NCBI GenBank assembly: GCA_026770025.1
Contig: JAMXDE010000013.1
Coordinates: 372,001-436,000 of the forward strand
DNA from: Craspedostauros australis
Lineage: Eukaryota; Bacillariophyta; Bacillariophyceae; Mastogloiales; Achnanthaceae
Direction: 5' to 3'
Length of the DNA stretch: 64,000 bases
Shown here: one piece after another, positions 41,427 through 53,235 of the stretch
Numbering within the stretch: the first letter of the stretch is position 1
Layout: the number at the start of each line of letters is the position of its first letter
The notes under the pieces: model-generated
What the model saw: the letters and a program-made list of their open reading frames with translations, nothing else
Database searches by the model: none
What the model was told of the DNA's origin: nothing
Position numbers and translations under genes: made by a program

Positions 41427-44400
41427 TTAACTTGCATCACCACGGCTCTGTCGTGCAGCCCTTCCACGGGTCCTCATCCCAGTAGTAGTCGGCTTTCTTC
41501 GTGCTTTCTCTTTGTCATTATGCTGGTGCTGTGATTGTTGGTCTCCTATTGCTTGTTCTGCCATTGTGGGATTATTCGTGGCTGCTTCCGCTGTTGTCGT
41601 TGGTGCTGTTGCGACCTGCGGTGGCTGTTGGCTACTTCCTTCTGCTGTCTCTCCTCTTGCATCATCTTTTCGGACCGATTCAGTTGATGCCAAAGTTGCA
41701 CTTGGCGATGGCATCTGGACTCCACCTGTTTCGGCTCCTCTTGTTGACACCAGTGATGGCGGTGATGGCAAGATCACCACCTCTGTTTGGGCATCTGTTC
41801 GTGTTGTATGCTGCTTACCGCCTGCCTGGGCTGGTAGGATCCGTTGAGGTGATCCCACTACAGCAATCACCTCTTCTGGTGCCCGTCCTCCTCCACTGTC
41901 CAAGACTTCCGAAATTCTGGCTGCTGGTGATCGTGGTGGTGGCATTGTCTGCATCTCCGTTTGGGAATCTGTTCCTGTTGTTTGCTGCTCACCGCCTGCC
42001 TGGGCTGGTAGGATCCGTTGAGGCGATCCCACTACAGCAATCACCTCTTCTGGTGCCCGTCCTCCTCCACTGTCCAAGACTTCCAAACTTCTGGCTGCTG
42101 GTGATCGTGGTGGTGGCATTGTCTGCATCTCCGTTCGTGTTCTGTGGTGGGCATTGCCTGCCTGGGCTGGTAGGATCCGTTGGGGTGATCCTGCTGTTGC
42201 CATCTCGTCTGGCCATGCCCGTCCTCCTCCACTGTCCAAGACTTCCGAACGTCTGGCTGCTGGTGATTGTGGTGGTGGCATTGTCTGTGTCTCCGTTCGG
42301 GCATCTGTTCGTGTTGTTTGCTGTGCACCGCCTGCCTGGGCTGGTAGGATCCGTTCGAGCGATGGGTGAATGCGACTGCTCTGGCTTCTTTCGTCCATAG
42401 CAGAGCGACGGTATGTGTACTGGTCTGCGCTGACTCTCACATCTGCTGCTGCTGGATCTTTACCACCTGATCTGCTTGCCAAGTGGCCAGCAGCATCAAC
42501 CAATGCCGCATCAAGGGAGATATCCTCATGCTCCCACCATCTGTTGGCATTTTGGGAGACGTTCACATTGATGTTGGGGCCACCTGCTGGGGCCATTTCG
42601 ATGGCAAGGCGGGGCTTCTTTCTTGGTCCACTCACTTCATTGTTCTCTGCCAACATTCTGGGTCTCTGTTGCAAGGCGTCTTCCCGTGCCCGGATTATGC
42701 GCTTTTCCTCCACCTTGAGAGCCAGCTCAGCTTCCATCATCTCAAGTGCTACCCGCTTGATTTCAATGCGGTCTCGTATTATGTCGGTACTGTCCGTAAA
42801 TACCGACATGGTGTCGTCAGTGGCAGTCCGGGTTGCTGGCTGATGACTGATTGCAGAAACCGTGGGCGTGGCTTGTTGGCCATGCAGCCTTGGCTGTGTT
42901 GCTGATGGTAGTTGTCCGGTGTTGTTGCTTGCAAGGCTTTGTGCTGCTGGGATGTGGCTGTGGCCTCCTGGCTTGGTGGTGGGTGTGGGTATTGCAGGTG
43001 TTGTGCTGTAGCCAGCAGCATTTCCTGTGGTGTCCACTGTCTTGCTCACCGTGCTCGTCATTGTGTTGTTGATATTGTGGGTAGTGATGTCAGTGGTGCA
43101 ACTTTGTGTGTTAGTGACTTCACCACGGACACCCGGATGGCTTCCATCATCTGCAAAGCCGAGACCATGGCATACAGAAAAGTGCCGGGTCACACCCACG
43201 TTGGTTGCTTCCTTCAAACGTACCGTTATTGTGAGGATGTTGTGAGTGGCGCCATCATTGTCCTTCACAGCATGACGTAGCCAGACCACTCCTCCTAATC
43301 TTCGGCATGGTGTGTCACAGAAGATGGTGTCAATAGGAAATGGCATGGGCACAAGCATTTCTGATCGGAATGACTCTGCAAAGTCTTCATTCCGAAACTG
43401 CTGCACATGGGCAGCACGTTTCTGTCCTGCATCAGAGAATGGATGGCCCAACTTGTCGATTAGAATGTCCACGATGCTTCCATCTTGACCGAAAGCTGAT
43501 GGTGGCTTGTACAGCAGCACCAGGAACATCCGAGGTACTCCGCCCACCTTCCGACTTTCAATGGTCACTGTTGCGTCATTCCTTGTAGTACATGCAGGCA
43601 GGTGGAAATCCACCCCAACCATGCGATATCGTTCACCACGAGGTCTCCACACTTGAGTTGTGTGAAAGACCTCGATGGTGCGGCTCAGCTTCCGAAACTT
43701 GGCAACTCGTTGGGGCTCTGATAGCTCAAAAAAGGTGCCAAATCTTGCAGTGATGGGGTCCAGAGGGCGGCTTGAAGCTTGGTTTTGGACTGCTGTGTTG
43801 CCCATCCCAAGGTAGTCGATGTCATCCTCAGAATCGGTTGCTTCAACATCATCGGATGCATCGTCGTCTTCAGCCCATGCACTGTTGTTGCTCCCATCTG
43901 TGTCATTGGTTTGACTGGGGGTAGTGGTGCCATGTTTGTCGGATCTGTCATGTGTGCTTCTCCGTGTGATTCGTCTGCTCACAGCTGACCTGCTGTTGTT
44001 GATGGTGTTGGCGTTGTTCTGGTTGGCGGTGTTGGAGTTATGGTTGGAGGTTTCCAGCACAGAGTCATCAGCCGCAGGTTCATCAAGAGGACGGAGGTTG
44101 GCACCTAGCTTCTGGATTGAAACCTTGTGTGGTGTGCCATCCTCTGGATGAAACGACGAAGAGATGAAGGCCAAAGGTTGGTGTCATAGGAAAGAGATAA
44201 GAACACGGATGAGAAGTAACCTGGTTGAAAGCAGAGATGCTCAGGATGAAAAGTTGGCAATGTCACTGGGCATGTGATACTCACGATGAAACAAAGACTT
44301 CTTCACCAGTGCGCGTTTGAATTCGCGTAGCGTCCGAACAAACTTCTTTGCATCGTACTTGACCAAGAAAGGGTGATGAAGACGCAGAGGCGTTGACTCC

Positions 44401-44492
44401 CAGTGCCATTTTGTTGGCTCGGCCAAGAACGCCTTGATCAGCTCCTTAGCATCGGGGCCATTTTTGTAGAAACGGACTTCTGAGCCAACCAT
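41427..44492 (-). CDS. Two-exon transposon cargo protein, 974 aa, unrecognised
   Basis: The predicted exons are 44492-44285 and 44143-41427, joined in phase 1 through a 141-bp GT-AG intron (donor GTGAGT, acceptor CATCCAG). The first exon encodes a compact basic segment (KWHWESTPLRLHHPFLVKYD, then KKFVRTLREFKRALVKKSLF). Exon 2 gives a low-complexity acidic region and a folded-looking domain of about 200 residues (RPLDPITARFGTFFELSEPQ through FSVCHGLGFADDG). A linker with a predicted coiled coil (KRVALEMMEAELALKVEEKR) follows, then four tandem repeats of about 54 residues each starting RILPAQAGG, and a basic C-terminus (RGRAARQSRGDAS). No known domain is recognised. Its position inside the element suggests a role as second, DNA-binding protein of a Harbinger system, but it shows no Myb/SANT signature. 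Confidence 0.6.
41820..42360. repeat. In-frame tandem repeat within the cargo gene (about 162-180 bp units)
   Basis: Four copies anchored on CCTGCCTGGGCTGGTAGGAT start near 41821, 41995, 42157 and 42337. They encode the RILPAQAGG ... PPPRSPAAR ... EVLDSGGGR repeats of the 974-aa protein. All spacings are multiples of three, so the reading frame is kept. Confidence 0.85.
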
Positions 44493-44502
44493 TGTTGTGT
44501 GT

Positions 44503-45471
44503 GTGCAAATGTGCTGATGTGCAAGTGTCTTGATGTGCGAGTGCAAGGATGTGGTGATGTCCAAATGTGAGAGTGTCTTGATGTGCAAGTGTGAGGATGT
44601 GCTGATGTACAAATGTGAGAGTGTCTTGATGTGCAAGTGCAAGGATGTGGTGATGCCTGAGTGTGAGAGTCCGTTGATGTGGGAATGTGCAAATGTGCAA
44701 GGATGTGCTGATGTGGTGATGTCCAAATGTGAGAGTGTCTTGATGTGCGAGTGCGAGGATGTGCTGATGTTCGAATGTGAGAGTGTCTTGATGTGCGAGT
44801 GCGAGGATGTGCTGATGTCCAAATGTGAGAGTCTGTTTTTGTGCGAGTGCAAGGATGTGCTGATGTGCTGATATTCGAATGTGAGAGTGTCTTGATGTGC
44901 GAGTGCGAGGATGTGCTGATGTTCGAATGTGAGAGTGTCTTGATGTGCGAGTGCGAGGATGTGCTGATGTTCGAATGTGAGAGTGTCTTGATGTGCGAGT
45001 GCGAGGATGTGCTGATGTTCGAATGTGAGAGTCTGTTTTTGCACGAGTGCAAGGATGTGCTGATGTGCTGATGTGCAAATGTGCTGATATGGGAGTGTCT
45101 TGATGTGTGAGTGCGAGGAAGTGCTGATGTCCAAATGTGAGAGTCCGTTGATGTGCGAATGTGCTGATGTGCTGATGTCCAAATGTGAGAGCGTCTTGAT
45201 GTGCGGGTGCGAGTGCGGGTGCGCCTTTGGTGCAAGGATGTCCTGATGTGGTGATGTCCGAATGTGAGAGTGTCTTGATGTGCCAGTGTGAGGACGTGCT
45301 GATGTCCAAATGTGAGAGTCTGTTTTTGTGCGAGTTCGAGGATGTGCTGATGTGCTGATGTGCTGATGTGAGAGTGTCTTGGTGTGCAAGTGCAAGGATG
45401 TGCTGATGTCCAAATGTGAGAGTGTCTTGATGTGCGAGTGCAAGGATGTGCTGATGTTCGAATGTGTTGAT
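44503..45471. repeat. 48-bp minisatellite upstream of the cargo gene
   Basis: About 20 imperfect units are present; the core unit contains GTGAGAGTGTCTTGATGTGC and GAGGATGTGCTGATG. Perfect 48-bp spacing is seen between about 44880 and 45020. Because the unit is a multiple of three, all frames stay open, which creates minus-strand frames of more than 500 codons that I regard as artefactual. The array starts a few bases upstream of the predicted ATG at 44492, in the leader or promoter. Confidence 0.9.
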
Positions 45472-45721
45472 GTTGGATTGTGTGGGTGAGTGTTGTGTTT
45501 ATTATGGCAGCAATGATTTGTTCGAGTGGGTTGTTTTGACATGTTGAGAGGCAATACCACTGCAAGCCTTGTTTGGTGACGCTGCTCTGTGGGTGTTTGG
45601 TTGCCTCTGTTCTTCCAGTGCGCTGAAACAAACCAGCACGGTCGTGCGCTCCATTGCGATGCAAATTCCTTCCTTCGTGGCCATGCGTACGTGCAGAACC
45701 GGCGCAGTTCCATCGCAGCGA

Positions 45722-45965
45722 CGCATTCCGCATCAGTGGTCGTGGATGATTTCGAATGCTGCGAAAAGACCAAGCAGGGCCGGACAGTCCGTTGGCGCGG
45801 TCGAATACCACATGGTGAGACGAAACCGAATACATTGAAGTTTCGCATTCCGCGGAAGTATTCGCGTGTGACTTGGAAAGTCGCAAAAAGACCGAGCAGG
45901 ATCGGACAGTCCGTTGGTTCGGTTGAATACGACCTAGTAGGAATGGGCTCGGAACCACGTCGCAG
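45722..45965. repeat. 122-bp tandem duplication
   Basis: Two adjacent copies, 45722-45843 and 45844-45965, share CGCATTCC, CGGACAGTCCGTTGG and other blocks at a constant offset of 122 bases. Confidence 0.7.
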
Positions 45966-46499
45966 TGTACAACCACACTAAATAGCGTCGCAGCGAACCC
46001 AAAACGCGACATGTTGGTCCCAAATGGCACTTTGAAAGACTTTGATAGCCCCAATAGTGTCACTCGCTGCACAATAATTGACAAGAATGGGTCTAAGTAA
46101 TGCTGTTCTTGGTCGAAATCGACACCAAGGCATAAAATAGTCTCAACATTACGTCAATTGGCGCAGAAAGGGGCTAACAAATGCCCAAATGGTGTTGCTC
46201 GAACCGTTCATCCTGAAACTGCCTGTTCAGAACTGCCACAACCAAAACATCATTCCTGGCACATCCGGACGCAGGGAGCAATCCGTTCAAAACTGCAGTG
46301 TATGTACAAACAGACCAACATGTTGGGCGAATGCGCCAAAGGCGACGCAGTCGAAACACTGTTTCGGTCCGGCCAACGCAGAAAAAATGGCACAAATGAG
46401 AACATGTTCCACGATTCAACGGCGAGATGGAAAAAACGGTGCGAATGTCCGAGGGAAACAGTAACAGACGAATTTCGCACAGGACGAATAAATGTGACA

Positions 46500-48480
46500 A
46501 AGCGCTTCCGGTCTTCATCTGTGTGTATGCGTGCACCGGTCTTGTTCCTTCGTTTGGATTTAACCTGTCTGTTCTTACTGACATTGTGCATGTGACAAGT
46601 TTGCACGATCGACCCTGCGCGGCATGACTCCATACCCGGTTTGTTTCAGCAATACTGCACAGAAACATGTCAGACATGACATGAAGAACAACAAATCATC
46701 CCACGTACAACATCACTCGCGCACCATCCGACATGATCCTTCTGCTGTTCGTCTGTTGCTGTGTGTGCTGTTCTTTTTCGTTTGGTTCGATTTAACCTGT
46801 CTGTGCTTGGTAACGTTGCACATGTGGCAAGTTCGCACGATCAACCCTGCGCGCCATGACGCCATACCCTGTTTGTTGCAACCGTACTAGACACGACATG
46901 AAGAACACATCATCCCACGTACAACATCACTCGCGCACCATCCGACATGATCCTTCTGCTCTTCGTCTGTTTCTGTGTGTGCTGGTCTTTTTTGTTCGTT
47001 TCGATTGAACCTGTCTGTGCTTGGTGACGTTGCACATGTGGCAAGTTCGCACGATCAACCCTGCGCGCCATGACTCCATACCCTGTTTGTTGCAACCGTA
47101 CTAGACACGACATGAAGAACAACACATCATCCCACGTACAACATCACTTGCGCACCATCCGACATGATCCTTCTGCTGTTCGTCTGTTGCTGTGTGTGCT
47201 GTTCTTTTTCGTTTGGTTCGATTTAACCTGTCTGTGCTTGGTGACGTTGCACATGTGGCAAGTTCGCACGATCAACCCTGCGCGCCATGACTCCATACCC
47301 TGTTTGTTGCAACCGTACTAGACACGACATGAAGAACACATCATCCCACGTACAACATCACTCGCGCACCATCCGACATGATCCTTCTGCTCTTCGTCTG
47401 TTTCTGTGTGTGCTGGTCTTTTTCGTTCGTTTCGGTTGAACCTGTCTGTTCTTACCGACTTTGTGCATGTGACAAGTTTGCACAATCGACCCTGTGCTCG
47501 ATTACTACATACCCTGTTTGTTGCAACCGTACTAGACACGACATGAAGAACACATCATTGTGCATACAACATCACTTGCGCACCATCCGACATGGTCCTC
47601 CTTCTCTTTGTCTGTTTCTGTGTGTGCTGGTCTTTTTCGTTCGTTTCGATTTAGCCTATCTCTTCTTACTGACGTTGTGCATGTGACAAGTTTGCACGAT
47701 TGACCCTCTGTGTGCCATGACGCCATACCCGGTTTGTTTCAGGAACACTGCACAGAGACATGCCAGAAACGACGTGCGGAACAACAAATTATCCCACGTA
47801 CAACATCACTCATGCACCATCCGACACGGTCCTCCTGCTCTTGGTCTGTTTCTGTGTGTGCCGGTAATTTTTGTTCGTCTCGATTGAACCGGTCTGTTCT
47901 TGCCGACGTTGCACATGTGACAAGTTTGCACGATCGACCCTCTGTGTGCCATGAGTCCACACCCGGTTTGTTTCAGCAATACTGCACAGAGACATGCCAG
48001 AAACGACGTGTGGAACAACAAATTATCCCACATACAACATCACCCACACATCATCCGACACGATCCTCCTGCTCTTCGTCTGTGTGTATGCGTGCGCCGG
48101 TCTTTTTTGTTCGTTTCGATTGAATCTGTCTGTTCTTGCCGACGTTGCACATGTGGCAAGTTCGCACGATCGACCCTGTGTGCCATGACGCCATGGCGGG
48201 TTTGTTTCACCAACACTGCACAGAGACATGCCAGAAACGACGTGCGGAACAACAAATCATCCCACATACAACGTCGATCGCGCACCATCCGCCACGTCCC
48301 TCCTTCTCTTTGTCTGTTTCTGTGTGTGCTGGGTCTTTTTGTTTGTTTTGATTTAGCCTATCTGTCCGTACTTGTTCATGTTGCACATGTTACTACTTTG
48401 TATGGTTGGCCCTGTGCGCCATGACTCCATACCCGGTTTGTTGGGACAATACTGCACAGACATGAGGCCCACGTACAGAA
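46500..48480. repeat. Tandem satellite array, about 8-9 units of 214-236 bp
   Basis: The anchor ATGACTCCATACCC-like block recurs at 46624, 46856, 47070, 47287, 47501, 47717, 47951, 48185 and 48421. The intervals are 232, 214, 217, 214, 216, 234, 234 and 236 bases. Long units carry GTTTGTTTCAGCAATACTGC next to the anchor; short ones have a GTTTGTTGCAACCGTACTAG version and lack about 18 bases. The short class occupies the centre and the long class the edges. Partial units flank both ends. Frames of about 60-100 codons inside are by-products. Confidence 0.9.
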
Positions 48481-48751
48481 TTGCGCGGGCAGAATCAAAC
48501 ACAGCACATCCAACCCTCCTCTGTGTCCGTGAATGCACTGCGTTTTTTGCCAGTCCGAACCAACACAAATGGCGAATGCCAACAAGCCGCACAACATGCT
48601 AAATTTTGCATGTTCTTGTGTGTTCAGAACAAATCAACAATAGCAGCACTTGCCCTGCATGTTTTCCTCTCTCTGTTGCTGAATTTCATAGTTCACTGCT
48701 TGATGTCACAATTTTGTCCTCCATCCTGTTGGTACATCAAGGCACATCAGA

Positions 48752-49797
48752 ATGGCATCAGAGACAACAGAGACAGCCATTGCATGCAAGGGAATGGAGC
48801 TTCTGGGACAAGCGTTTGAGCCTAGACTCCAGACTCCACCATCGTACGGCGTGCAAACATGTTTCCGAAGCAACTTCGGAACCCACACCAAAGTGGCAGC
48901 CATGGCGTGGGACAGACTGAATGAGGAGGACTTACTGCCGTGGAATGCAACAATGGAGCACCTGCTGTGCGCTCTCATGTTTCTCAAACAATATTCGACA
49001 TGGGGCGTGCTGGCAGGGCAAATGGGAAAGGATGTGAAAACTATACAGAAGTGGACCTGGATTATTCTTCGTGCGTTGGGTCTCCTCAGCCGTGAACTTG
49101 TAAGTGGCACAACTTTGGAACATCAACATCCAGACTGCAACATACACAATGCAATTGATGAGCAGCATGCCTTACGTCTCACATTCTCTTTATCTTCCAA
49201 TGTTCACATGTGTTCATCCTATCCCAGATATGTTTTGAAGATCGGAAAATGGGATGTGCACCAGGAACTACAACAATGGCATCTGTAGATGGCACTGACT
49301 TCCCCATCATGGAGCCTGTTTTGTATGATCCAGGCTGGTATTCCCACAAATTTCAAGCTGCAGGGCTCCGATACGAAACTTGCGTTTCCATTGCAAAAGG
49401 GCACCTTGTGTGGGTGGATGGACCATATCCTTGTGGGGAGTGGCCGGACATCAAAATTTATCGAGAGAAGCTCCTACATGAGTTGGATCCTTTCGAACAG
49501 GTCATTGCAGACCGTGGGTACAGAGGTGAGCGAAGCTGCTGCTTGGATCGCACTCGACGCAATGGTGTGATTCGTGCACGCCATGAAACCGTACACAAAA
49601 GGTTCAAGAACTGGAAGTGCCTGAAGCAAAAATGGCGGCACTTACTGGAGAAGCACCAGTATGCAATGTACTCGGTTGCCGCAATCACGCAGTTGGAACT
49701 GAAACATACAAATCCATTGTTTAACCTCACCGAAACAATGGGAGTGATCAGAGAGATGGATGATTGGTTGGATTCCCTGGTGGAACCGGAAGAATAA
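48752..49797 (+). CDS. Harbinger-type DDE transposase, two exons
   Basis: The predicted exons are 48752-49099 and 49228-49797 (305 aa), joined in phase 0 across a 128-bp GTAAGT-CCCAG intron. Exon 1 gives the helical N-terminal part (WGVLAGQMGKDVKTIQKWTW), as expected for a helix-turn-helix-like region. Exon 2 carries the DDE_Tnp_4 core: SVDGTDFPI with Asp at 137, VIADRGYRG with Asp at 211, and IRARHETVHKRFKNWKCL with Glu at 236. The C-terminal YAMYSVAAITQLELKH is typical of the family. No stop, frameshift or missing catalytic residue is seen. The protein should cut at the element's inverted repeats in the nucleus. The intron is inferred from frame and homology. Confidence 0.85.
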
Positions 49798-51241
49798 GCA
49801 ACACTCACATGCAACAAAACAACGAACTTTAAATAGCAACAACAACCATCACTTTTCAATCTATTCGTCACCGGAACTGCTGGAAAGTTGATGCAGTTGG
49901 CTGGACCAACAGACAAAGTATCCCAGGCCAAACCAAGGTGGACTGAAGGAGTGATCCTTGTCTGCAAAGGTAAGAATAAGGACAAGGACAAGGAAGAAGA
50001 GAAGAAACAGAGGCACGAAGCAGTTTGTTTGCAATCATGATTGTGTTGTTGACAAACACATGGGGGGACAAGAAGAAGCTGCTTGTACAACATAAGAACA
50101 ACAACTATGCAAATAGCCTGGTAGTTTTGGACTCCTGCATCCAACAAATCCGGCACATCATGCAACCATCAAGGTCCACGGAGATGGGGGCAGAGGCCGT
50201 TGTTACAGCTCTCAGCATCCTGAAGTAAGGCAGCACTCCATCAGAAGGAAGCAACTACATGTCAATCAACATCATCAAGGAAGCTCGGCAAGGAGCAGGC
50301 TGAGACGGCCTGATATGGACTGCACAGTTCGACCGTGGAGAAAGCACGGTCGAAACCCTGCCAGGTCATCAGAGCGCCGCAAACCCTTCCACTGGCAAAC
50401 CAAAGTGACTCACGAGCTGTGACACGTGACATTACAACAATGGTCAGGCCTAAATCACCTCCTCCTTGAAGAATACCAGTGCGTCATCATGTTTCAGTGC
50501 ATGGACACCGATTGCCAAGCCTTTGCAGAGCTGCCTCGAAGATCTATGCTTACCCACCATGTGTAAGCTGGCTTTGCACCTAGCAGGAGCCAGGACGACT
50601 CTAGCAGAGGAGCTTCTTGCCATGACACATGGCAAGCCGTATATGGAGGCCACAGTTGGTCCAGAGCATGGAGCATGGCTGCACCGTTCACCATCTGCAT
50701 CCAACATCCTCCAGCGTGACCACACGCCCGGCATGCCTCACACGAGTCACTGCAATGGCAGCTGGCACTGCCACGTGCGTCTCCCGCATGTATGTAATAT
50801 ATGTACAGGCATATGTAATTGCATGCAACCACACGGCAAGGCAAGACCTGCCAACATGATCCATTCCCACTGAATGGTTCATGTGGAATGAATGCAGCAG
50901 TACGAAAACACCGGTGGCACATAGTTTTGGAATACAGTCTATATGGTACAACAATAACAGAAAAATATCTGTACACAGCATGCATGGGGAGGAAGAGAGA
51001 AGCAACTTGCATTGTTCGTATGGTAGGCTGGACCACTATTAGTTGTTACAGGGTGGTGGTAAAGTGTGGATGCAAGTTATGGACGAAGTTGCAATGGAGG
51101 ATGGGCTTGTTCTCCCAAACCCAAAGCAAGTCACAAATACACGAGGAAAGCAACAGCAGAACCTGTGAAATGGCTGATTCCAACGAAGACCAAGAAAATG
51201 TGGAAAATAGCAACAATGGACCCACTTTCTATTCTTTCTGA

Positions 51242-51280
51242 GTCGCATTTACAAAAAAACGCCGTTTTCCCTTCCCCTCC
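51242..51280 (-). repeat. Right terminal inverted repeat of the Harbinger-like element
   Basis: Reverse complement begins GGAGGGGAAGGGAAAACGG, followed by CGTTTTTT. It matches the left end without gaps at 34 of 39 positions. The direct CAT follows at 51281-51283. Confidence 0.8.
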
Positions 51281-51283
51281 CAT

Positions 51284-53235
51284 GGTATCGCACTTGGACG
51301 CATGTTTATGTTCAGGTCCCCTCCCGCCAAGCATCGCCACCAAACCATGACCAGACATTTCTCGAAACAATCAAGGTTGCTCCCCACAGCCGTGATGCAT
51401 GGTTCGACGACTCAATGGTTGTTAGACAAAACGGAATAAAATAGATTGCCGACATTGATGTTGTTCGTGGTGCTGGTTTGCTTCTCAGCACGTCTCACGG
51501 TGCAGCCGCCGAAGACGACACCTCTCTTCGGATCCAAAAGCAGCCATCAATTTTGTGCGCAATTCGGCCGTACCTCGGCGGCGGCGTCGCCGCGACATTG
51601 CATCCACATGTAGCTATAAGCATGCTGGTATAGCGCAGTATGTCCAAGTGGTTGGCACCGTGTCACACCATACATACGCATGCACAGTTGCCAGGACTTG
51701 TCGTGATGCAGAGCGCAAGTAGCCACGTTGAACGTGGCAGAAGGCCGGATCACATGATCCCCTTGACCGCTCCCCGCCTATTTCTCGATCGACGAGCGTG
51801 GGATTCAGAAAATAGCATGAAACGACCGTCATCCTGGTGATTTGGCGCACGAAAGCTACTCTTCTGTCTCCAGTTCGAAGAAGGAGGAGTTCGTACGCGT
51901 ACCCATGATATCTACTCGTATGGTACGTCGGCCGTGGATGCCCGGTTCCCACCAAGCAGAATAGGCATTGCACAGCCACAGCAAGCCGTTCGCACAGGTG
52001 ACTTTTCTCCTCTTATCCTTGGTTGGGTTAAATACCATGACCGGCTTTTCAGCGCGATGGTCGGTTGCGGTGCTCCTGCCACGATAGTGACCGCCTCAAC
52101 ATAGCTCGTACATCATCTCTCTTTTGCATCAAAAGGCTGTGGACGCCAGGTCAGCTTTCCAGCAGGGGAGCTTTTGCCAGCATTGATCAAGCAATTTGCA
52201 TGTGTGTCATCCCGTGCGTCGTTGCCCCGTGCCTCACTGCGCAGTTCGTGCATTGTGCTTGCACGGTACCTACGAGTACAGCTGTGATACGTTCACTCTT
52301 CTCCAGTAGCCTTCGAATGGCTTTTACTTCCAACAACCAGAGACTTGTGGTATGATATGATAGGATACCTACGAGCAAACGTGAAGACGAGCGCCTTTTA
52401 AAACAACTGGATCGCCAATCTCAGTAGCCAACGGGACACGATTGCAGCGCATTGCGTCTGCCTACATGCACAAGTACTTGAGTCTACATGTTCGAACCAT
52501 GGAGTCGGCATCACGACTATACTCCACCGAGGATGTGATAAAGAACGACATCTTGACCGATCCAGCCAAACAGATCCATGAGGTAGAGCACAAAATGCTG
52601 CCTTGTCCATTTGCACTTGGGTGAGTATGGAAGACTGGCACGATTCGGGTGTTCCTGTACCGCGCGTCGCGCCTACGCCATACAGTATACCTACGTACGT
52701 ACCATCGCTCGTACGAGTACACTTGCGTTCGACGATGGCAAGAGGCATCATTCAACACTCTTCAACCGCAGGGAGGCCAAGCTTTCGGCCTGCGGGCACA
52801 TCGCCCATTGGAGCACTGTATCCGACGCAAAATAGCATCGACGTTGAAGACTGTGCGATAGGTACCACATGCACTTGGGTGTACAGCTACGGAACCATGA
52901 ATAGGAAGGCTGGAAACGGAGTAATACAAGTAGTTGGGCATACGCACAAACGGGCACTCATGCATGCTCCGCAGGCTGTAGTTTTCGTTCGCACTACTCT
53001 ACTGTACTCTACTCTACTTGACTGTACTCTGCTGTATTCTTCCCAATACATTGTATTCTATTCCCCAGTATCATCCTACAGTCAGCTAGCTGCTACATTC
53101 CCATGAACGTTACACAGAATACAGCAATCGAGACATTCACTGCTTTGCGTTGGCAACTCATCATACTGTGTTATGTTCTACAATGCGAATGTCCCCGTGC
53201 TGTAGAATATAGGAGAGTAAGCTGGAACAATATGT
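51284..53235. other. Intergenic DNA without a supportable gene
   Basis: Short overlapping frames only. An imperfect pyrimidine-rich TACTCTACTC-like microsatellite lies near 52995-53060. No RNA gene seen. Confidence 0.45.

Larger units (their letters stand above)
41022..51280. mobile_element. PIF/Harbinger-like DNA transposon, 10,259 bp
   Basis: The element is bounded by 39-bp terminal inverted repeats (41022-41060 and 51242-51280, 34 of 39 positions identical) and by a direct CAT at 41019-41021 and 51281-51283. A 3-bp target duplication is the rule for PIF/Harbinger elements. Inside are a two-exon DDE_Tnp_4-type transposase on the plus strand (48752-49797), a large unrecognised gene on the minus strand (44492-41427), a 48-bp minisatellite (44503-45471), a 122-bp duplication (45722-45965) and a tandem satellite array (about 46500-48480). 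The transposase and cargo gene are divergently arranged around the repeats. The catalytic residues are present and the ends are similar, so it may be recently active. Confidence 0.8.

Noticed and set aside
42911-43280. Plus-strand Cys-rich frames over the cargo gene
   Set aside because: They are antisense to the better supported 974-aa reading and end within a few hundred bases.
44241-46084. Two very long minus-strand frames (535 and 548 codons) of Thr/Ser/His repeats
   Set aside because: They run through the 48-bp minisatellite, whose length is a multiple of three, so several frames stay open at once. Only the segment from the ATG at 44492 is kept as coding.
46158-48424. Frames of 60-167 codons within and beside the satellite
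   Set aside because: Those inside the array repeat with it and shift with each length variant; the longest lies in its left flank and shows no domain. All look like by-products.
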